Below are positions 9,780-21,146 of a stretch of DNA of 64,000 nt, piece by piece (the stretch's first letter is position 1; each line of letters opens with the position of its first letter). A program made the position numbers and the translations under genes. The stretch covers positions 72,352,457 to 72,416,456 of the forward strand of contig NC_086374.1 in the NCBI RefSeq assembly GCF_036588685.1, in the 5' to 3' direction. The notes beneath the pieces were generated by a model. That model searched no databases. It saw only the letters and a program-made list of their open reading frames with translations, and was not told the DNA's origin. This DNA is from Mytilus trossulus (taxonomy: Eukaryota; Mollusca; Bivalvia; Mytilida; Mytilidae).

Positions 9780-10565
9780 ATCAAACATTTTGGAAATGTG
9801 TAAATTCATATGGTTTTTTAACTAAGGAAATTACAATTGGAATTAATACCCGTGAAAGAATTCAGATTTTAAAGTTTGAAATGCCATATAGAATTAGGAA
9901 CATGTGATCCAGAAGAAACAACATTTTAAAATGTCGAAGTAATATTAGTTTCCAATTCTTTGAAAAAAGGTGGTTTGCTAAAATAAGATACAACGGGGAT
10001 AGTAGGAGCCATATTAGTTAATGAAATACAGACAACACTGTGTCAAATATAACGGACGAAAAGAATAAATTAACAACTTATTTTATAAGGGTTATCAATT
10101 TAACACTGTAGAAAGATATTTGAATATTGTGTTATATTGGTTTTGTTATTAATAAATTAAAATATAACTTAACATGGATTGTATTGGTGATCCTAGTTCG
10201 ACACTTACATTTGAGCATTATATATGGACAGGCTTTTCTCGGACTGCGGTCTATAAATAATTTAGTTGCTACTTTAGTCTAAGAATACATGATTTATCTA
10301 TTTATTGTTTAAAGCTAGAAAAACACCATTTGTTTTGACTTTTAAATAAACATGTTGTGGAAAATTTTGCAATGTAGGGGCCATCCATAAAGCTCATGGA
10401 ACAACTGTTGATATCTGAAATGGTAATGTTTTTGGTTGCAATCATCTAAAACTAAACCATTAATTAACTGAGAGGATTTAATTTATATAAGTTCGTTTAG
10501 ATATATAAAATATCACCGTCCATAGAGTATTAAGTTTCATGAGCTGTGTGTTATCCACATTTCAG
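9780..10565 (+). other. Probable 3' UTR and flank of the membrane-protein gene
   Basis: AT-rich, non-coding. AATAAA motifs at 10064-10069 and 10151-10156 are candidate polyadenylation signals. No repeats recognised before the Penelope-like tail at 10566. Confidence 0.45.
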
Positions 10566-10880
10566 TAAAAGAGGGACGAAAGATACCAGAGGGACAGCCA
10601 AACTCATAAATCGAAAAAAAACTGACAACGCCATGGCTAAGAATGAAAAAGACAAATAGACCAACAATAGTACACATGACATAACATAGAAAACTAAAGA
10701 ATAAACAACACGAACCCCACCAAAAACTAGGGGTGATCTCATGTGCTCCGGAAGGGTAAGCAGATCTTGCTCCACATGTGGCACCCGTCGTGTTGCTTAT
10801 GTAATTACAAATCCGGTAAATATCCTAATTCGCTAGGTCACATTCATCAAAGGGAAGGGGTTTGTAGTTGCAACGTTAGG
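10566..10880 (-). mobile_element. Penelope-like element 3' tail
   Basis: Matches the minus-strand tail that follows the reverse-transcriptase frame at 51.7 kb. It contains a CACCCCTAGTTTTTGGTGGG block and ends in GTCCCTCTTTT. Non-coding. Confidence 0.75.
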
Positions 10881-10889
10881 AACATATCT

Positions 10890-11333
10890 TCTTTGTGTAA
10901 TCATACGTTTTTTGATTGAGTTAAGTCTGCTAATTGATATTTTATCGTATGTTTTTATATGTTGTGATGTTATGCTATTGTTTCAGAAAAAGGAAGAAGG
11001 TTTGGGCCCATTAAAACGTTTAATCCCGCTGCAAATGTTTGCACCTGTCCTAAGTCAGGAATCTGATGTACAGTAGTTGTCGTTTGTTTATGTAATATAT
11101 ACGTGTTTCTCGTTTCTCGTTTTGTTTATATAGATTAGACCGTTGGTTTTCCCGTTTGAATGGTTTTACACTAGTAATTTTGGGGCCCTTTATAGCTTGT
11201 TGTTCGGTGTGAGCCAAGGCTCCGTGTTGAAGGCCGTACTTTAACCTATAATGGTTTAATTTTTAAATTGTTATTTGGATGGAGAGTTGTCTCATTGGCA
11301 CTCACACCACATCTTCCTATATCTATATCTGCT
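10890..11333 (+). repeat. Dispersed repeat M, long copy
   Basis: About 440 bp ending in GGATGGAGAGTTGTCTCATT and CCACATCTTCCTATATCTA, a tail that recurs at 760 (+), 12262 (+), 32566 (-) and 39608 (-). A CCTAAGTCAGGAATCTG block is shared with repeat A. It appears to have inserted into a Penelope-like copy, whose reverse-transcriptase segment resumes at 11334. Confidence 0.65.
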
Positions 11334-11500
11334 GGAATGCTACTACTTAGAAATGGAAAGTTCACAATTGGAAAGCTGAAATCATCTCTTTTGTCGTAAA
11401 GTTCTTTTCAACCGATCCTCATTGTCAATTTATAGATGTAAGTCAAGATATGAGGCCGACTAAACTGTGTATCTGTAGTGCACTAAATGATACCTTTATT
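11334..11500 (-). pseudogene. Penelope-like reverse transcriptase fragment
   Basis: About 160 bases match 51990-52145, the C-terminal part of the reverse-transcriptase ORF in the 51-54 kb element. The frame is broken. It is separated from its tail (10566-10880) by repeat M. Confidence 0.65.
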
Positions 11501-12349
11501 ATGTATTACAAAGAGAAACATTACAAAGATACTCGGGGACCTTTCACTACATGGTTACTTTTGCATCATTTGGTATGCAATTGCAATTATTTCCGGTCTA
11601 GGATTTTCATCTATGATGTCAATGTGCACAAAACCTTCACAGAACTTAACCAACTGACCACCAAACTTTCTAAGAAGTGTTATCTTGACAATGAAAATTG
11701 TTTATCCTTTTATGACTAATCATTCTGATCCAGAAAAATCTCTTTTCAGAATTGCTCCCATTACATGGCTAAATTAGTTCGTGACAAACAAGAGAAGCAT
11801 CACCTCATATTTCACAAATTACAACTGCCTTTCATAGTTTTCAAATTAAAATACAAAGTGAAAACGCTGAAATTGGTAATAAAAATCTTCACCAGTAAAG
11901 GACAGCCAAAAACTCATATAAAAAGCCAACTCACGATTTCGGTCATAATAACAATTGACATATCTCAATTTGGTGTATTTACAGTTTCTCTTCATTTCCA
12001 TACGTTGTTATCATTTTTAATGGAAACTAAAAAGAAAGTGTTATGGATTTAACTAAAGCTTTTGGTGGTGATCTCTTCTTGACTAGCTGTATTTTTTACT
12101 GTTAAAATGTGCCACAGTCTTTGATAGCTTTAAATATACATGAAAAGCTGTTCTAAAAAATCGAGAGAGAAAAAAGTAAACTCGTCTTTTATGAGCAAAA
12201 GCGGTTTTGGTAAAGATTAACAGTTAGTAGGTTGCTTTGACCTACAACTGTTATACATTGAGACTTGGATGGAGAGTTGTCTCAATGGCACTAATACCAC
12301 ATCTTCTTGACATTCTGATAATTTATCTGTTATTTTTATTATTAAACCT
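11501..12349. other. No gene seen
   Basis: Two short plus-strand ORFs (89 and 95 residues, 11450-12052) lack recognisable domains and the first overlaps the reverse-transcriptase fragment; they are treated as chance. A repeat-M tail lies at 12262-12312 (+). Confidence 0.5.
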
Positions 12350-13560
12350 GCAAACAAAATATAAGTTTGACATTGTCAAAGGGATAACAAAAGAAAAAAC
12401 CAGTCAGAATCGCTAACCTGGAATTTCTGTGCATAGATCTTTCATTATTATGTTTCTGTTTTTAAAAATGTATATTATTTTAATGCAATTTTTTTAAGAT
12501 TCTATCTATCATATAGTTTCTGAAAGAAACCAAAATGATTGACAAAAATCCTCTTATTAAGGGATAAATTAATGATTTCAATAATGGTGAATCATTTGTA
12601 AGCCTTATTTTCCTTAACATTTGCACCAAATAAAGTTTCTCAAGGGCAATTACTCTTATAAAAGAGGGACAGTCAAACTCGTAAATCTAAAACAAACTGA
12701 CAACGCCATGGCTAAAAATGAAAAAGACAAACAGAAAAACAATAGTACACATGACACAACATAGAAAACTAAAGAATAAACAACACAAACCCCACCAAAA
12801 ACTAGGGGTGATCTCAAGGGTAAGCAGATCCTGCTCCACATGTCGCACCCGTCGTGTTGCTTATGTGATTACAAATCCGGTAAATAGTCTAATTCGGTAG
12901 GTCAAATTCATGAAAGGGAAGGGGATTTTAGTTACGACGTATAATAAGTAATCAATTGATGATTTAGGTAATGTCAAATTATTTATAAGTCATTCTTTAA
13001 TAAACATTTTTGCTGTTAGAAGTTTCTTGCTGTTTATCATAGTTTCTGCTAAAATAATCTTAAAATTTTAAAAACTGTTTATCAAAGAGTGATAAATCTT
13101 TCAAGGTTTTAATTGACAATTTTGGTCAAGTAGACTAATTTGTAGTGATTACTTTGCTAAATATCTTTGCCATCAAAGTTTCTGTCTATCTGAATTAAAA
13201 TAGACTTTTAGGGCAACTACTCCTTTAAGGGATCAGTTGATGAATTGGGTTCTACACTTATTGAATATTCTTACTGCTTAATTTTTTTTTATCTGCAATA
13301 GTTTTCAAAAAAAATATCTAAAACACGGAGACTTTTCATAAAAAGAAGTATTTCATGTGCAAAATCTCCATATTGGGTTGTCTGATTTGACTGTAAATTT
13401 TCTAATAAATAGATCAACTGCTGATCATTTTAAACTATGACAGTTTTGCTGTAACTGCTTTAGTTTTAGAAAAATAAGCTAAAAACTGCATTTTACCCCT
13501 ATGTTCTATTTTCAGAAAATTTTATGACGACAATAATAGATTACTGATTACACATTGTAC
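12350..13560 (+). repeat. Old copy of repeat R, split by a Penelope-like tail
   Basis: Diverged copy of the 17945-19246 repeat. It shares the AACTGCATTTTACCCCTATG block and the GGGCAA-ACTCC-TTAAGGG spacing motifs in roughly repeated order. A Penelope-like 3' tail occupies 12656-12932. Confidence 0.5.
12656..12932 (-). mobile_element. Penelope-like element 3' tail
   Basis: Third copy of the tail, closely similar to 10566-10880, inserted within the old repeat R. Confidence 0.75.
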
Positions 13561-13880
13561 AACAAAGGGTGTCAATAGCTTGCATGGAGCAAGAGGATAC
13601 AAAAATATACAATAGGAAGTCTTTATGATAGACAACACCACTAATTATAAGCACCAAAGAAATGACTAAAGTCCACAAAGCACTGTTTAAGTTCAAAAGC
13701 ATTACCATTAGTTCAGTACTTAATAATAAATTGCAACTTAATTAATCAATATAACAGGTGGACTTTATTTTAACAATTATTATATAACAAACAGGATTGA
13801 TCACAGTTTTGCTCCTCTTTTACACCAACTACCCTCTCTTTAACATCTAGTTTGTCCTCTTTCACATAAATTTTCTCTTG

Positions 13881-14704
13881 CTAAATATCAATTTCATTTT
13901 CTATTATAACAATGTCCTCTTTTATATCAATGTCTTTCTCTTTTATATCAATGTCTTTCTCTTTTATAAGAATGTCTTCCTCTTTTATATCAATGTCCTC
14001 CTCTTTTATTACAATGTCCTTCTCTTTTATTACAATGTCCTCCTCTTTTATATCAATGTCTTTATCTTTTATTACAATGTCTTTCTCTTGTGTATCAATG
14101 TCCTCCTCTTTTATTACAATGTCTTTCTCTTGTATATTAATGTCATCTTTTATTACTATGCCCTCCTCTTGTATATTATTGTCTTTCTCTTGTATATCAA
14201 TGTCCTCCTCTTTTATATCAATGTCCTCCTCTTCCAAATCAATGTCCCCTTCTTCCATATCAACTTCCTCCTCTGTAAGATCAATATCTTCATCAGAACT
14301 TTCATACTCCGAGTCCTCATCGTCTTCGTGAGTTTCCATATGGGCTTCTAGACCATATTTCCTAGTGTATGCACGTTTACATATAGGACACACATGTGAT
14401 TTAGATTTACTGTGTGTTCTCATATGTCTAGTAAGGTGTTCTTTACGTCCAAAATTTTTGTCACACACAGAACATGTAAATCTTATATCACCTGTGTGAA
14501 TTTGAACATGTCTCCTCAGGTGGTCGTACCGTACAAATTCCTTGTCACATACTTGACATTTGTAATCACGTTCTTTCTCTGTAATGTACATTTTGTCATC
14601 TTCCATTTTAACTACTTTTTGTCCATGTGTGTCCCGATGGCGCTTTAGATTAGAACTAGATATAAATGCCTTCTCACATACATCACATTTGTATGGTCTT
14701 TCAC
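13881..14704 (-). CDS. Zinc-finger gene terminal coding exon
   Basis: 824 nt after acceptor AAACAG. It encodes fingers 3-6 and the acidic repeat tail and ends with TAG at 13881-13883. Confidence 0.85.
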
Positions 14705-17700
14705 CTGTTTAAGGAATAAAAATAAACTTTATTAAATATATTTTTTTTAAAAGAACTGTGGATTCATTTAATTTCGTGGGTATCAATTTTGGTGGATTGA
14801 GGAAAACTTGCATTCTCGAAGATATTTGATTTCATGGTTTTGCCAATCTCTCCATACAATGACTATCAAAAAGTTGTAATTCGTTGAACATTTAAATTCA
14901 TGGTTCATCATTACCCTGGAAAATTGGTTTCCAATGAGTAGTAATGAATCCACAGTAACGAAAGATGAAATAATAAATTCATTTATCAAACATTGAATAG
15001 AAAAGGATATAACTTTATTTATAAAGTTGGCTTTTGGATGAATTTGGCTATTTATTTTAGGTATTTTTAACATATAACTGATCAAAGGTTTCGGTACGTA
15101 TACATCTTTGGATTTCAAATGTTTGGCTTTGAGCGTTCCTGATGAAGGTAAATCCAGAAAGCGCTTAGGACCCATGCAGGAGTTTTCAATTTACTTATAT
15201 TATAAAATTGTCTGTTAATTATATGCATAAAGTGTCAAATCAAATCATGTTTCCATTAATTTTAGACAATAGCTTAGAGATTCAGTATGATTGCCAATGA
15301 GACAGTTTATATTCCCCAAAGTTCAAATGAACTTATTTTTTATAGATGGAGCAATAAATGATTACCTGTGTGTACTCTGATGTGTTGTTGTAAGTGATGA
15401 CTCAAACTGAATTTTTTATGACATATATCACAGCTAAAAGATTTCTCCGGTATGTGAACTTTCATGTGGGTCTGAAATAGACATACATACAAGATAAGAC
15501 AGTGCTTGTATATAGGCTATAGCATGCAATTACTTTTTAAAAGCGAAAAGAATGCCTCAACAGTATTATTTTTATACATGTTACATGCACATATATGTCT
15601 TATGATTATCAAAAGATTGATAGACACAAACCAAATATTTTTATTTAATTTTTTAGGGACATGAGATAAACTTGTATTTCGTTTTACTTTTAAAGTATGT
15701 CTGAAACAAAAATAATGAATGCACTTAGCTTTTACCGTCAAAAATGTATAGAAGAAAGTAAATCTTTTCATAAGAACTTTATGATGTTAATATCAATGAA
15801 TAACCCTTAAAAATGGGGTCAAAGTCAACCAACCCCAGCCACACAAACATGTATCCCTACCAATATTAATGATTCTATATATTTGACCTGTTTCCTAAAA
15901 GTAACTGACAAAATTTTTAGATACCAGTATAAACTCATTCACAAATCTTAACATTGATTTTATAGACATTACAACATGAAAAGGATGTTAAGGTTAAAAT
16001 ACCTTGTACAACAGAAAACAAAAAAAATATCTGTATCTTCCATATTTCCCTTTTAAGGTAAACTATAGCTGAAGGTGTTTATACCCCAGGGCCATTTGAT
16101 GCAGGCATGATAAAATCAGATTAATTGACTTATTTGCATTTTACCTGTAAATGGTGTTTCAACTGGAAAATTTTCCCACATTCTCCACATTTAAATATTG
16201 GCTTTTCAGCTGGTTGTCTCCCCTTTTTAGTGTAATCTATTAATGAGGTGACATCAATAAATGATGCTAAGTTTTCTTCTAATGTCTGTGTGAACTGGCT
16301 GATACAGATTTCTATATCTTTACTTATTGCATCATCTGTATTCTCTGAAGAAAAAAAAACACTTTTGAGTGAAAAAGATATGCCATGCATCCATATACAT
16401 GGCCCAATCAATTGTCTACAATATAATTACAGACATTGATACAAACAGTGTTCCTGTATGTCCTAAATAGAAGAGAGAACCACCCTTGGTGCCCTTACCA
16501 AAGCAAAAACATTTACAACGAATAAACATGTATAAATACTTTTTCAAAGGAGTAGGTTCAGTAAGACCCATTTTTCATTGTTTTTGGCCACAAAATATAG
16601 CAGTTTTACAAAATTGTTAAAATGTATACGTTTAGTTATTCATTGGAAAGTAAAATGCTTTTGCTAAATAAATATAAGCTGTTTTTGACAATACAATGTA
16701 CAAATATTGGATACTAGCATCCTTAAGTCATGCTAAATTACTGAAATCTTCACAATGTTAGCATTTTAGTTAAATTTTAGACAGTTTCCGTCTGAAATGA
16801 AAGTGGCCGCATTCGTGTTCATTCTCAATATTGAAATGTAAGTTGTATTTTATGATAATACATAACATATATAAAGGTTGAGGATGAACACGGATGCGCC
16901 CACTTTCATTTTTGACAAAAAACACCTGAAAAGTGACCTTTTTGGCATATTTGATAGATTTTTCATATTTAAGCTGGCATCAGAGTGTTTTTAATAATAA
17001 TTTTATTTGCAAAAATACACCCATATGGGTCAAGCAAACACAAATACAACATTTAATACAGACAGTGAAGAATTACAAATATAAACATAAAAAAAAAACC
17101 ATAGTTATAAATGGTAATTAATGTAGCCTTTGATGGACATGGACCTCATTTTCGCAATTCTAATGATTGCTTTATAAAGTCACCAATTTCTGTCAAAAGC
17201 TCAGATTTAGGATTTAAAAGTTGTTTTAGCTTTAAAAGTGGTTGATAATTTGTAAAATCAGGATTTAAATTATTAATCTTTAAAAATAAGCAATCTCTTA
17301 AAGTTGAGTTAAGTTTGCAGTATAGTAAAAAATGGTATTCATCATCAATTTTATTACAAAGTTTACATAACCTTTGATCTCTGGGTACATTTTTATATCT
17401 TCCCATTTCAACTTCTAGGTTATGGTCACTAACCCTTTAATGACTTAATCAGTTAAAATCTTTCACAAAAACTAATCAAATCAATTAAAATAGACACTTT
17501 AGTGTTTAAAAAGTGTCAAAAGTCTTTCGTTAAATGAATCTGAAATTTGAGGTCAAAATTGACCCTTACCAGACCTACCTACTCCTTTGAGATACATACA
17601 TGTATATACAATGAGTCATGGGACAAAAGTGATTTATCCCTCACAAAATGTCCTATCATTTGAACTCAAATCGAAATTTTTCAAAAAAATATTACTAATT

Positions 17701-20580
17701 AAAATAAGTAACTGTATGTGCTTATTTTATAAAATAGATACCAAAAGATGTAAACATGTATGAAGTTTTATTGTTTATTTAGTCATAATTTTCTGTAGTT
17801 TTTTTTTCATCATCTGATAATTAAACACAAATGCAAATTCTTACGATTTTAATTTGTTAAGAATAATGGCAAACTTTTCAAGAAATATTTTTCTTTGTGT
17901 TCATTTCATCAGAAAATTAAAATATACGCATGAATAATAGAATTACCAAACTAGAGTAGAGGCTCAAAAGAGCCTTTGTCGCTCACCTTGGTCTATGCAA
18001 ATATTAAACAAAGGACGCAGATGGATTCATGACAAAATTGTGTTTTGGTGATCGTGATGTTTTTGTACATCTTAATTTACTGAACATTCTAGCTGCTTAC
18101 AATTATCTCTATCTATAATTAACTTGGCCCAGTAGTTTCAGAGGACAAGATTTTTGTAAAAGATTACTAAGATTTACGAAAAAATGGTTAAAACTTGACT
18201 ATAAAGGGCAATAACTCCTAAAGGGGTCAACTGACAATTTCGGTCATGTTGACTTATTTATAGATCTTACTTTGCCAACATTTATTGTTTTCTAAAGTTT
18301 ATCTCTATCTATAATTATATTCAAGATAATAAGCAAAAACAGCAAAATTTCCTTAAAATTACCAGTTCAGGGGCAGCAACCCAACAATGGGTTGTCAGAT
18401 TCATCTGAAAATTTCAGGGGAGATAGATTTTGACCTGATAAACAATTTAATTTCTGTCAGATTTGCTTTAAATGCTTTGGTTTTTGAGTTATAAGCCAAA
18501 AACTGCATTTTACCCCTATGTTCTATTCTTTGCTGTGGCGGCCATCTTGGTTGATTGGCAGGGTCACGCCACACAATTTTTAAACTAAATACCCTAATGA
18601 TAGTTGTGGCCAAGTTTTGTTTAATTTGGCCCAGTAGTTTCAGAGAAGATTTTTGTAAAAGATAACAAAAATTTACGAAAAATGGTTAAAAATTGACTAT
18701 AAAGGGCAATTACTCCTAAAGGGGTCAACCGACAATTTCAGTCACGTAGATTTATTTGTAAATCTTACTTTGCTGAAAAATATTGCTGTTTACAGTTTAT
18801 CTCTATCTATAATAATATTCAAGATAATAACCAAAAACAGCAAAATTTTATTAAAATTACCAATTCAGGGGCAGCAACCCAACAACGGATTGTCTGATTC
18901 ATCTGAAAATTTCAGGGCAGATAGGTCTTGACCTGATGAACAATTTTACCCCATGTCAGATTTGCTCTAAATGCTTTTGTTTTTGAGTTATAAGCCAAAA
19001 ACTGTATTTTACCCCTATGTTCTATTTTTAGCCATGGCGGCCATCTTGGTTGGTTGGGTGGGTCACCGGACACAATTTTTAAACAAGATACCCTAATAAT
19101 GATTTTGGCAATGTTTGGTTAAATTTGGCCCAGCAGTTTCAGATGAGAAGAATTTTGTAAAAGTTAACGACACCGGACGCAGGACGACGCCGGACGCCAA
19201 GTGATGAGAAAAGCTCACTTGGCCCTATGGGCCGGGTGAGCTAAAAAACAATGCAACTTCAGGCATTTCCTCATCTTCTGGTATCTATATTATGAAAATT
19301 CCTCATACAGTTACATCGTAATAATTTTTTGAGTGTCTATTGATATACAAAAGACATATTATGGTAATATAAAACTGGTTTTCAATCAGTGTTTGAATAA
19401 TAAATTCAGTGCTCAAATGGACCCAGGGGCAAACATGTATTGATGTGCTAGAGAATAGCATGTATTTATTCATAATTGAATAAATATTGATATGATTTTG
19501 TAATTTATATTTTATTTCCTATTTGAATTTACTTTAAATAAAGATGTTTCAAATAGGAAAAAAATATAAATTACAAAATCGTATCAATATTTATTCAATT
19601 TTATCTGAGAACAGTATAAATTCTAACATATGTATGTTCCTGATATTATGGAGTGAACATCTGTAGACCCCACTGTTACCGCTAACCACATTTTCCAGAC
19701 CTGCAAATTATAGAACTTGTCAGGATCAGAGCACGGGCCGAGTGAAATAATTCCCCAATCACTACCATTCTCCCTGGACAACTGCATAAGGGTTTACTCC
19801 AAAGGCACTTGTCTGAGAAGTTTTTTTCTTTCCCTTTACAGCTAATATAACACAAGGTTTACTTTACTTGCATTTTTTAATAATCATGATAATGTCAGCC
19901 AGATGCAAAATAAAATTTATGCTGATTTCGCATATATGTCAACCCCTCCAAAACTTGCTATGTCGTAAATCTAAATTGATTTTTCTATGCAATGGTATAT
20001 AACACAGGCACTTGTTTCTATCCATTGTCCACTATCAACATATATTTACGAGTAAATATACGTTGATAGTGGTTCTTCCAATGGATAGAAACAAGTGCCT
20101 GTGGTATATAACACTGAATGATACTTTTGTTGTCAGAATCATATACATGTAGCATCCTATCAAAGTATGTCAATCGTAATTGTTTCAACGGTAGACAAAA
20201 ATGCCGAGGGACAACTGATGGTTAAGACTAGTCCAAATAATTATGCCATTTTAGTACGGCTTTTTGATAAATTTTTTGAACGTAGGAAAGCGCAACAGCT
20301 AAATCAAAAATAGCCTTTCTAGACGGCATAATTATTTGGACTAGAATAAGACTAAAGGGCGTTACAACCCCCTTGTTTCTATCCATAGAAGGTCGACTGT
20401 CCATATCACAGGCACTTGTTTCTACCAATGTGAAGTTTGACTAGATCCATACTTCTATATTTATACATACATGTATGGATAGAAACAAGTGCATGTGAAT
20501 CAAATTTAGGGTCAAATTTGAGCTTTTTTTTTACCTTTAATTTCTGACTGATTTATGTCTTCAAGACTAACACTGTTCAT
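13881..20580 (-). CDS. C2H2 zinc-finger protein with acidic repeat tail, 4 coding exons, 391 residues
   Basis: Exons are joined on the minus strand: 20580-20535, 16344-16145, 15471-15366, 14704-13881 (1176 nt with stop). All introns have GT/AG ends and phases agree. Six C2H2 fingers are visible: residues 68-88, 96-116, 124-144, 167-187, 195-215 and 223-243, several joined by HTGE/HTGD-like linkers; finger 1 is split by an intron. Residues 244-391 are acidic and made largely of degenerate seven-residue repeats of the type DIDIKEE. The N-terminal 60 residues (SLEDINQSEIK, then ISQFTQTLEENLASFIDV) match no domain known to me. Fingers plus acid tail suggest a nuclear DNA-binding regulator; targets are unknown. 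It shares a promoter region with NOG1 to its right. The introns hold many repeats. Start choice: the ATG at 20580 opens the only frame that joins exon 2 in phase. Confidence 0.8.
13890..14260 (-). repeat. Coding minisatellite, ~21-nt units
   Basis: Nearly the whole acidic tail is a degenerate array of 21-nt units encoding D-I-(D/V)-I-K-E-(E/K), some units Q for K. The opposite strand is also stop-free over long stretches because of the repeat; those antisense ORFs are not genes. Confidence 0.85.
14755..14956. mobile_element. MITE-like inverted-repeat element, family B
   Basis: Ends ACTGTGGATTCATT and AATGAATCCACAGT are perfect inverted repeats. The interior has the TTCGTGGGTATCAATTTTGG block also present at 42885-43095. 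It lies in the last intron of the zinc-finger gene. The rest of that intron (to 15365) holds nothing recognised. Confidence 0.65.
15366..15471 (-). CDS. Zinc-finger gene coding exon 3
   Basis: 106 nt. It completes finger 1 (THMKVH) and encodes finger 2 (CDICHKKFSLSHHLQQHIRVH). The acceptor is TTTCAG and the donor GTAAT. Confidence 0.8.
15472..16144 (-). other. Zinc-finger gene intron 2
   Basis: AT-rich intron sequence; no repeat or RNA gene recognised. Confidence 0.5.
16145..16344 (-). CDS. Zinc-finger gene coding exon 2
   Basis: 200 nt. The acceptor is TTCAG and the donor GTAAAA. It encodes an acidic N-terminal region and the first half of finger 1 (FKCGECGKIFQLKHHLQ). Confidence 0.8.
16985..17420 (-). 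pseudogene. Non-LTR retrotransposon (LINE) 3' fragment
   Basis: The minus-strand frame 17406-17146 encodes a zinc-knuckle-like C-x2-C-x7-H-x4-C (CKLCNKIDDEYHFLLYC) preceded by GRYKNVPRDQRLC, typical of the extreme C-terminus of non-LTR reverse-transcriptase ORFs. It is followed by a short 3' UTR containing GCTTGACCCATATGGGTGTA, a motif repeated at about 27690. It lies in intron 1 of the zinc-finger gene and is 5'-truncated. Confidence 0.7.
17945..19246 (+). mobile_element. Repeat R, internally tandem (~540-bp period), long copy
   Basis: Roughly two and a half repeats of a unit that includes TTGGCCCAGTAGTTTCAGA, GGGGTCAACTGACAATTTC, GGGGCAGCAACCCAACAA and GCGGCCATCTTGGTTG. The left end has GCTCACC. 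The right end has the palindrome GGCCCTATGGGCC followed by GGGTGAGCTAA. The hairpin-then-CTAA end resembles a Helitron terminus, but the 5' end is not clear-cut. Confidence 0.6.
19476..19598. repeat. Long perfect-stem hairpin (~52-bp arms)
   Basis: TTGAATAAATATTGATA and its continuation return inverted after a ~20-base loop, with about two differences in 52 pairs. Foldback element or MITE; no target duplication seen. Confidence 0.75.
20005..20101. mobile_element. 97-bp foldback element with 12-bp flanking direct repeat
   Basis: Ends CAGGCACTTGTTTCTATCC and inverse. The interior also folds (CCACTATCAAC and inverse). The direct repeat TGGTATATAACA lies at 19993-20004 and 20102-20113. The CAGG ends recall hAT MITEs, though hAT target duplications are 8 bp. 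Confidence 0.75.
20228..20344. mobile_element. 117-bp MITE-like element
   Basis: Perfect inverted ends CTAGTCCAAATAATTATGCC. No convincing target duplication. Part of a cluster of tiny foldbacks beside the divergent promoter. Confidence 0.65.
20407..20497. mobile_element. Second foldback of the CAGGCACTTG family
   Basis: CACAGGCACTTGTTTCTA on the left and TAGAAACAAGTGCATGTG on the right. More diverged than the copy at 20005-20101. Confidence 0.6.
20535..20580 (-). CDS. Zinc-finger gene coding exon 1
   Basis: 46 nt, encodes MNSVSLEDINQSEIK plus one base. The donor is GTAAAA. Phase 1 joins to exon 2 to make a Glu codon. Confidence 0.7.
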
Positions 20581-21098
20581 TTTATCGGATAGTCTGGGAT
20601 CCTGGCTCACTGCTCGACAATCGACAGAGTATAAGATTGGGTCAAGATTCCAGCACAGGGGCTTGTTACAATTGCCGGGTTTACTATCCAACAAGCCCCT
20701 GTGATTCCAGGCTGGTTTTTTTTTTGACAGTCCAAATTTTAAACCGGAAGTCTCAAAATATTGTAAACTATTACTAATGAGGAGAGATCCTGTTTGATAT
20801 TACGGAAGTATATTTTCTCAAGAATTTCAACAATTTCAAAATACATGTAGTTTTCCAAAAAAAAAATAAGTTTATTATTTTCATGGCTTTTTTATTTATC
20901 TAAATTATTTTTTCTTATAGAAAACTATTTTAACTGCACCAAAATAGTCCGTGGTATTTGATTACTTTTCATGAACCTTTTATTGGTACTCAGATGTATA
21001 ATTATTTTCACCAATGAAAATTCAATAAATATTTCACTCCTGATTATATTGTCAACTTCCTTTTCACGTGTGTGCTAGAGTTTGCAACATCAGTCACG
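20581..21098. promoter_or_regulatory. Divergent promoter region of the zinc-finger gene and NOG1
   Basis: The two start codons point away from each other across 518 bases. CCAAT-type motifs occur in both orientations (ATTGG at 20982, CCAAT at 21011); no TATA box is placed convincingly. Sharing of control elements is inferred from the geometry. A 50-bp hairpin element sits at 20654-20703. Confidence 0.5.
20654..20703. mobile_element. 50-bp micro-hairpin element with 7-bp target duplication
   Basis: Perfect 14-base inverted ends CACAGGGGCTTGTT / AACAAGCCCCTGTG flanked by ATTCCAG on both sides (20647-20653 and 20704-20710). The ends resemble the CACAGGCACTTGTT family next to it. It lies in the upstream region or 5' UTR of the zinc-finger gene. 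Confidence 0.7.
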
Positions 21099-21146
21099 AT
21101 GTCACACTACAATTTCAAGAAAATCACTGTGGTTCCACCATCAAAA
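21099..21146 (+). CDS. GTPBP4: NOG1 exon 1 (coding part)
   Basis: 48 nt encoding [16 protein letters not shown]; donor GTAA. Confidence 0.9.

Noticed and set aside
13878..14351. Plus-strand ORFs of 157 and 139 residues
   Set aside because: They are antisense to the acidic tail and finger region of the zinc-finger gene and exist because the 21-nt repeat lacks stops in several frames.
17945..19246. CRISPR-like or satellite array
   Set aside because: The period is about 540 bp with diverged units and mobile-element-like ends; no short direct repeats with spacers occur anywhere in the window.
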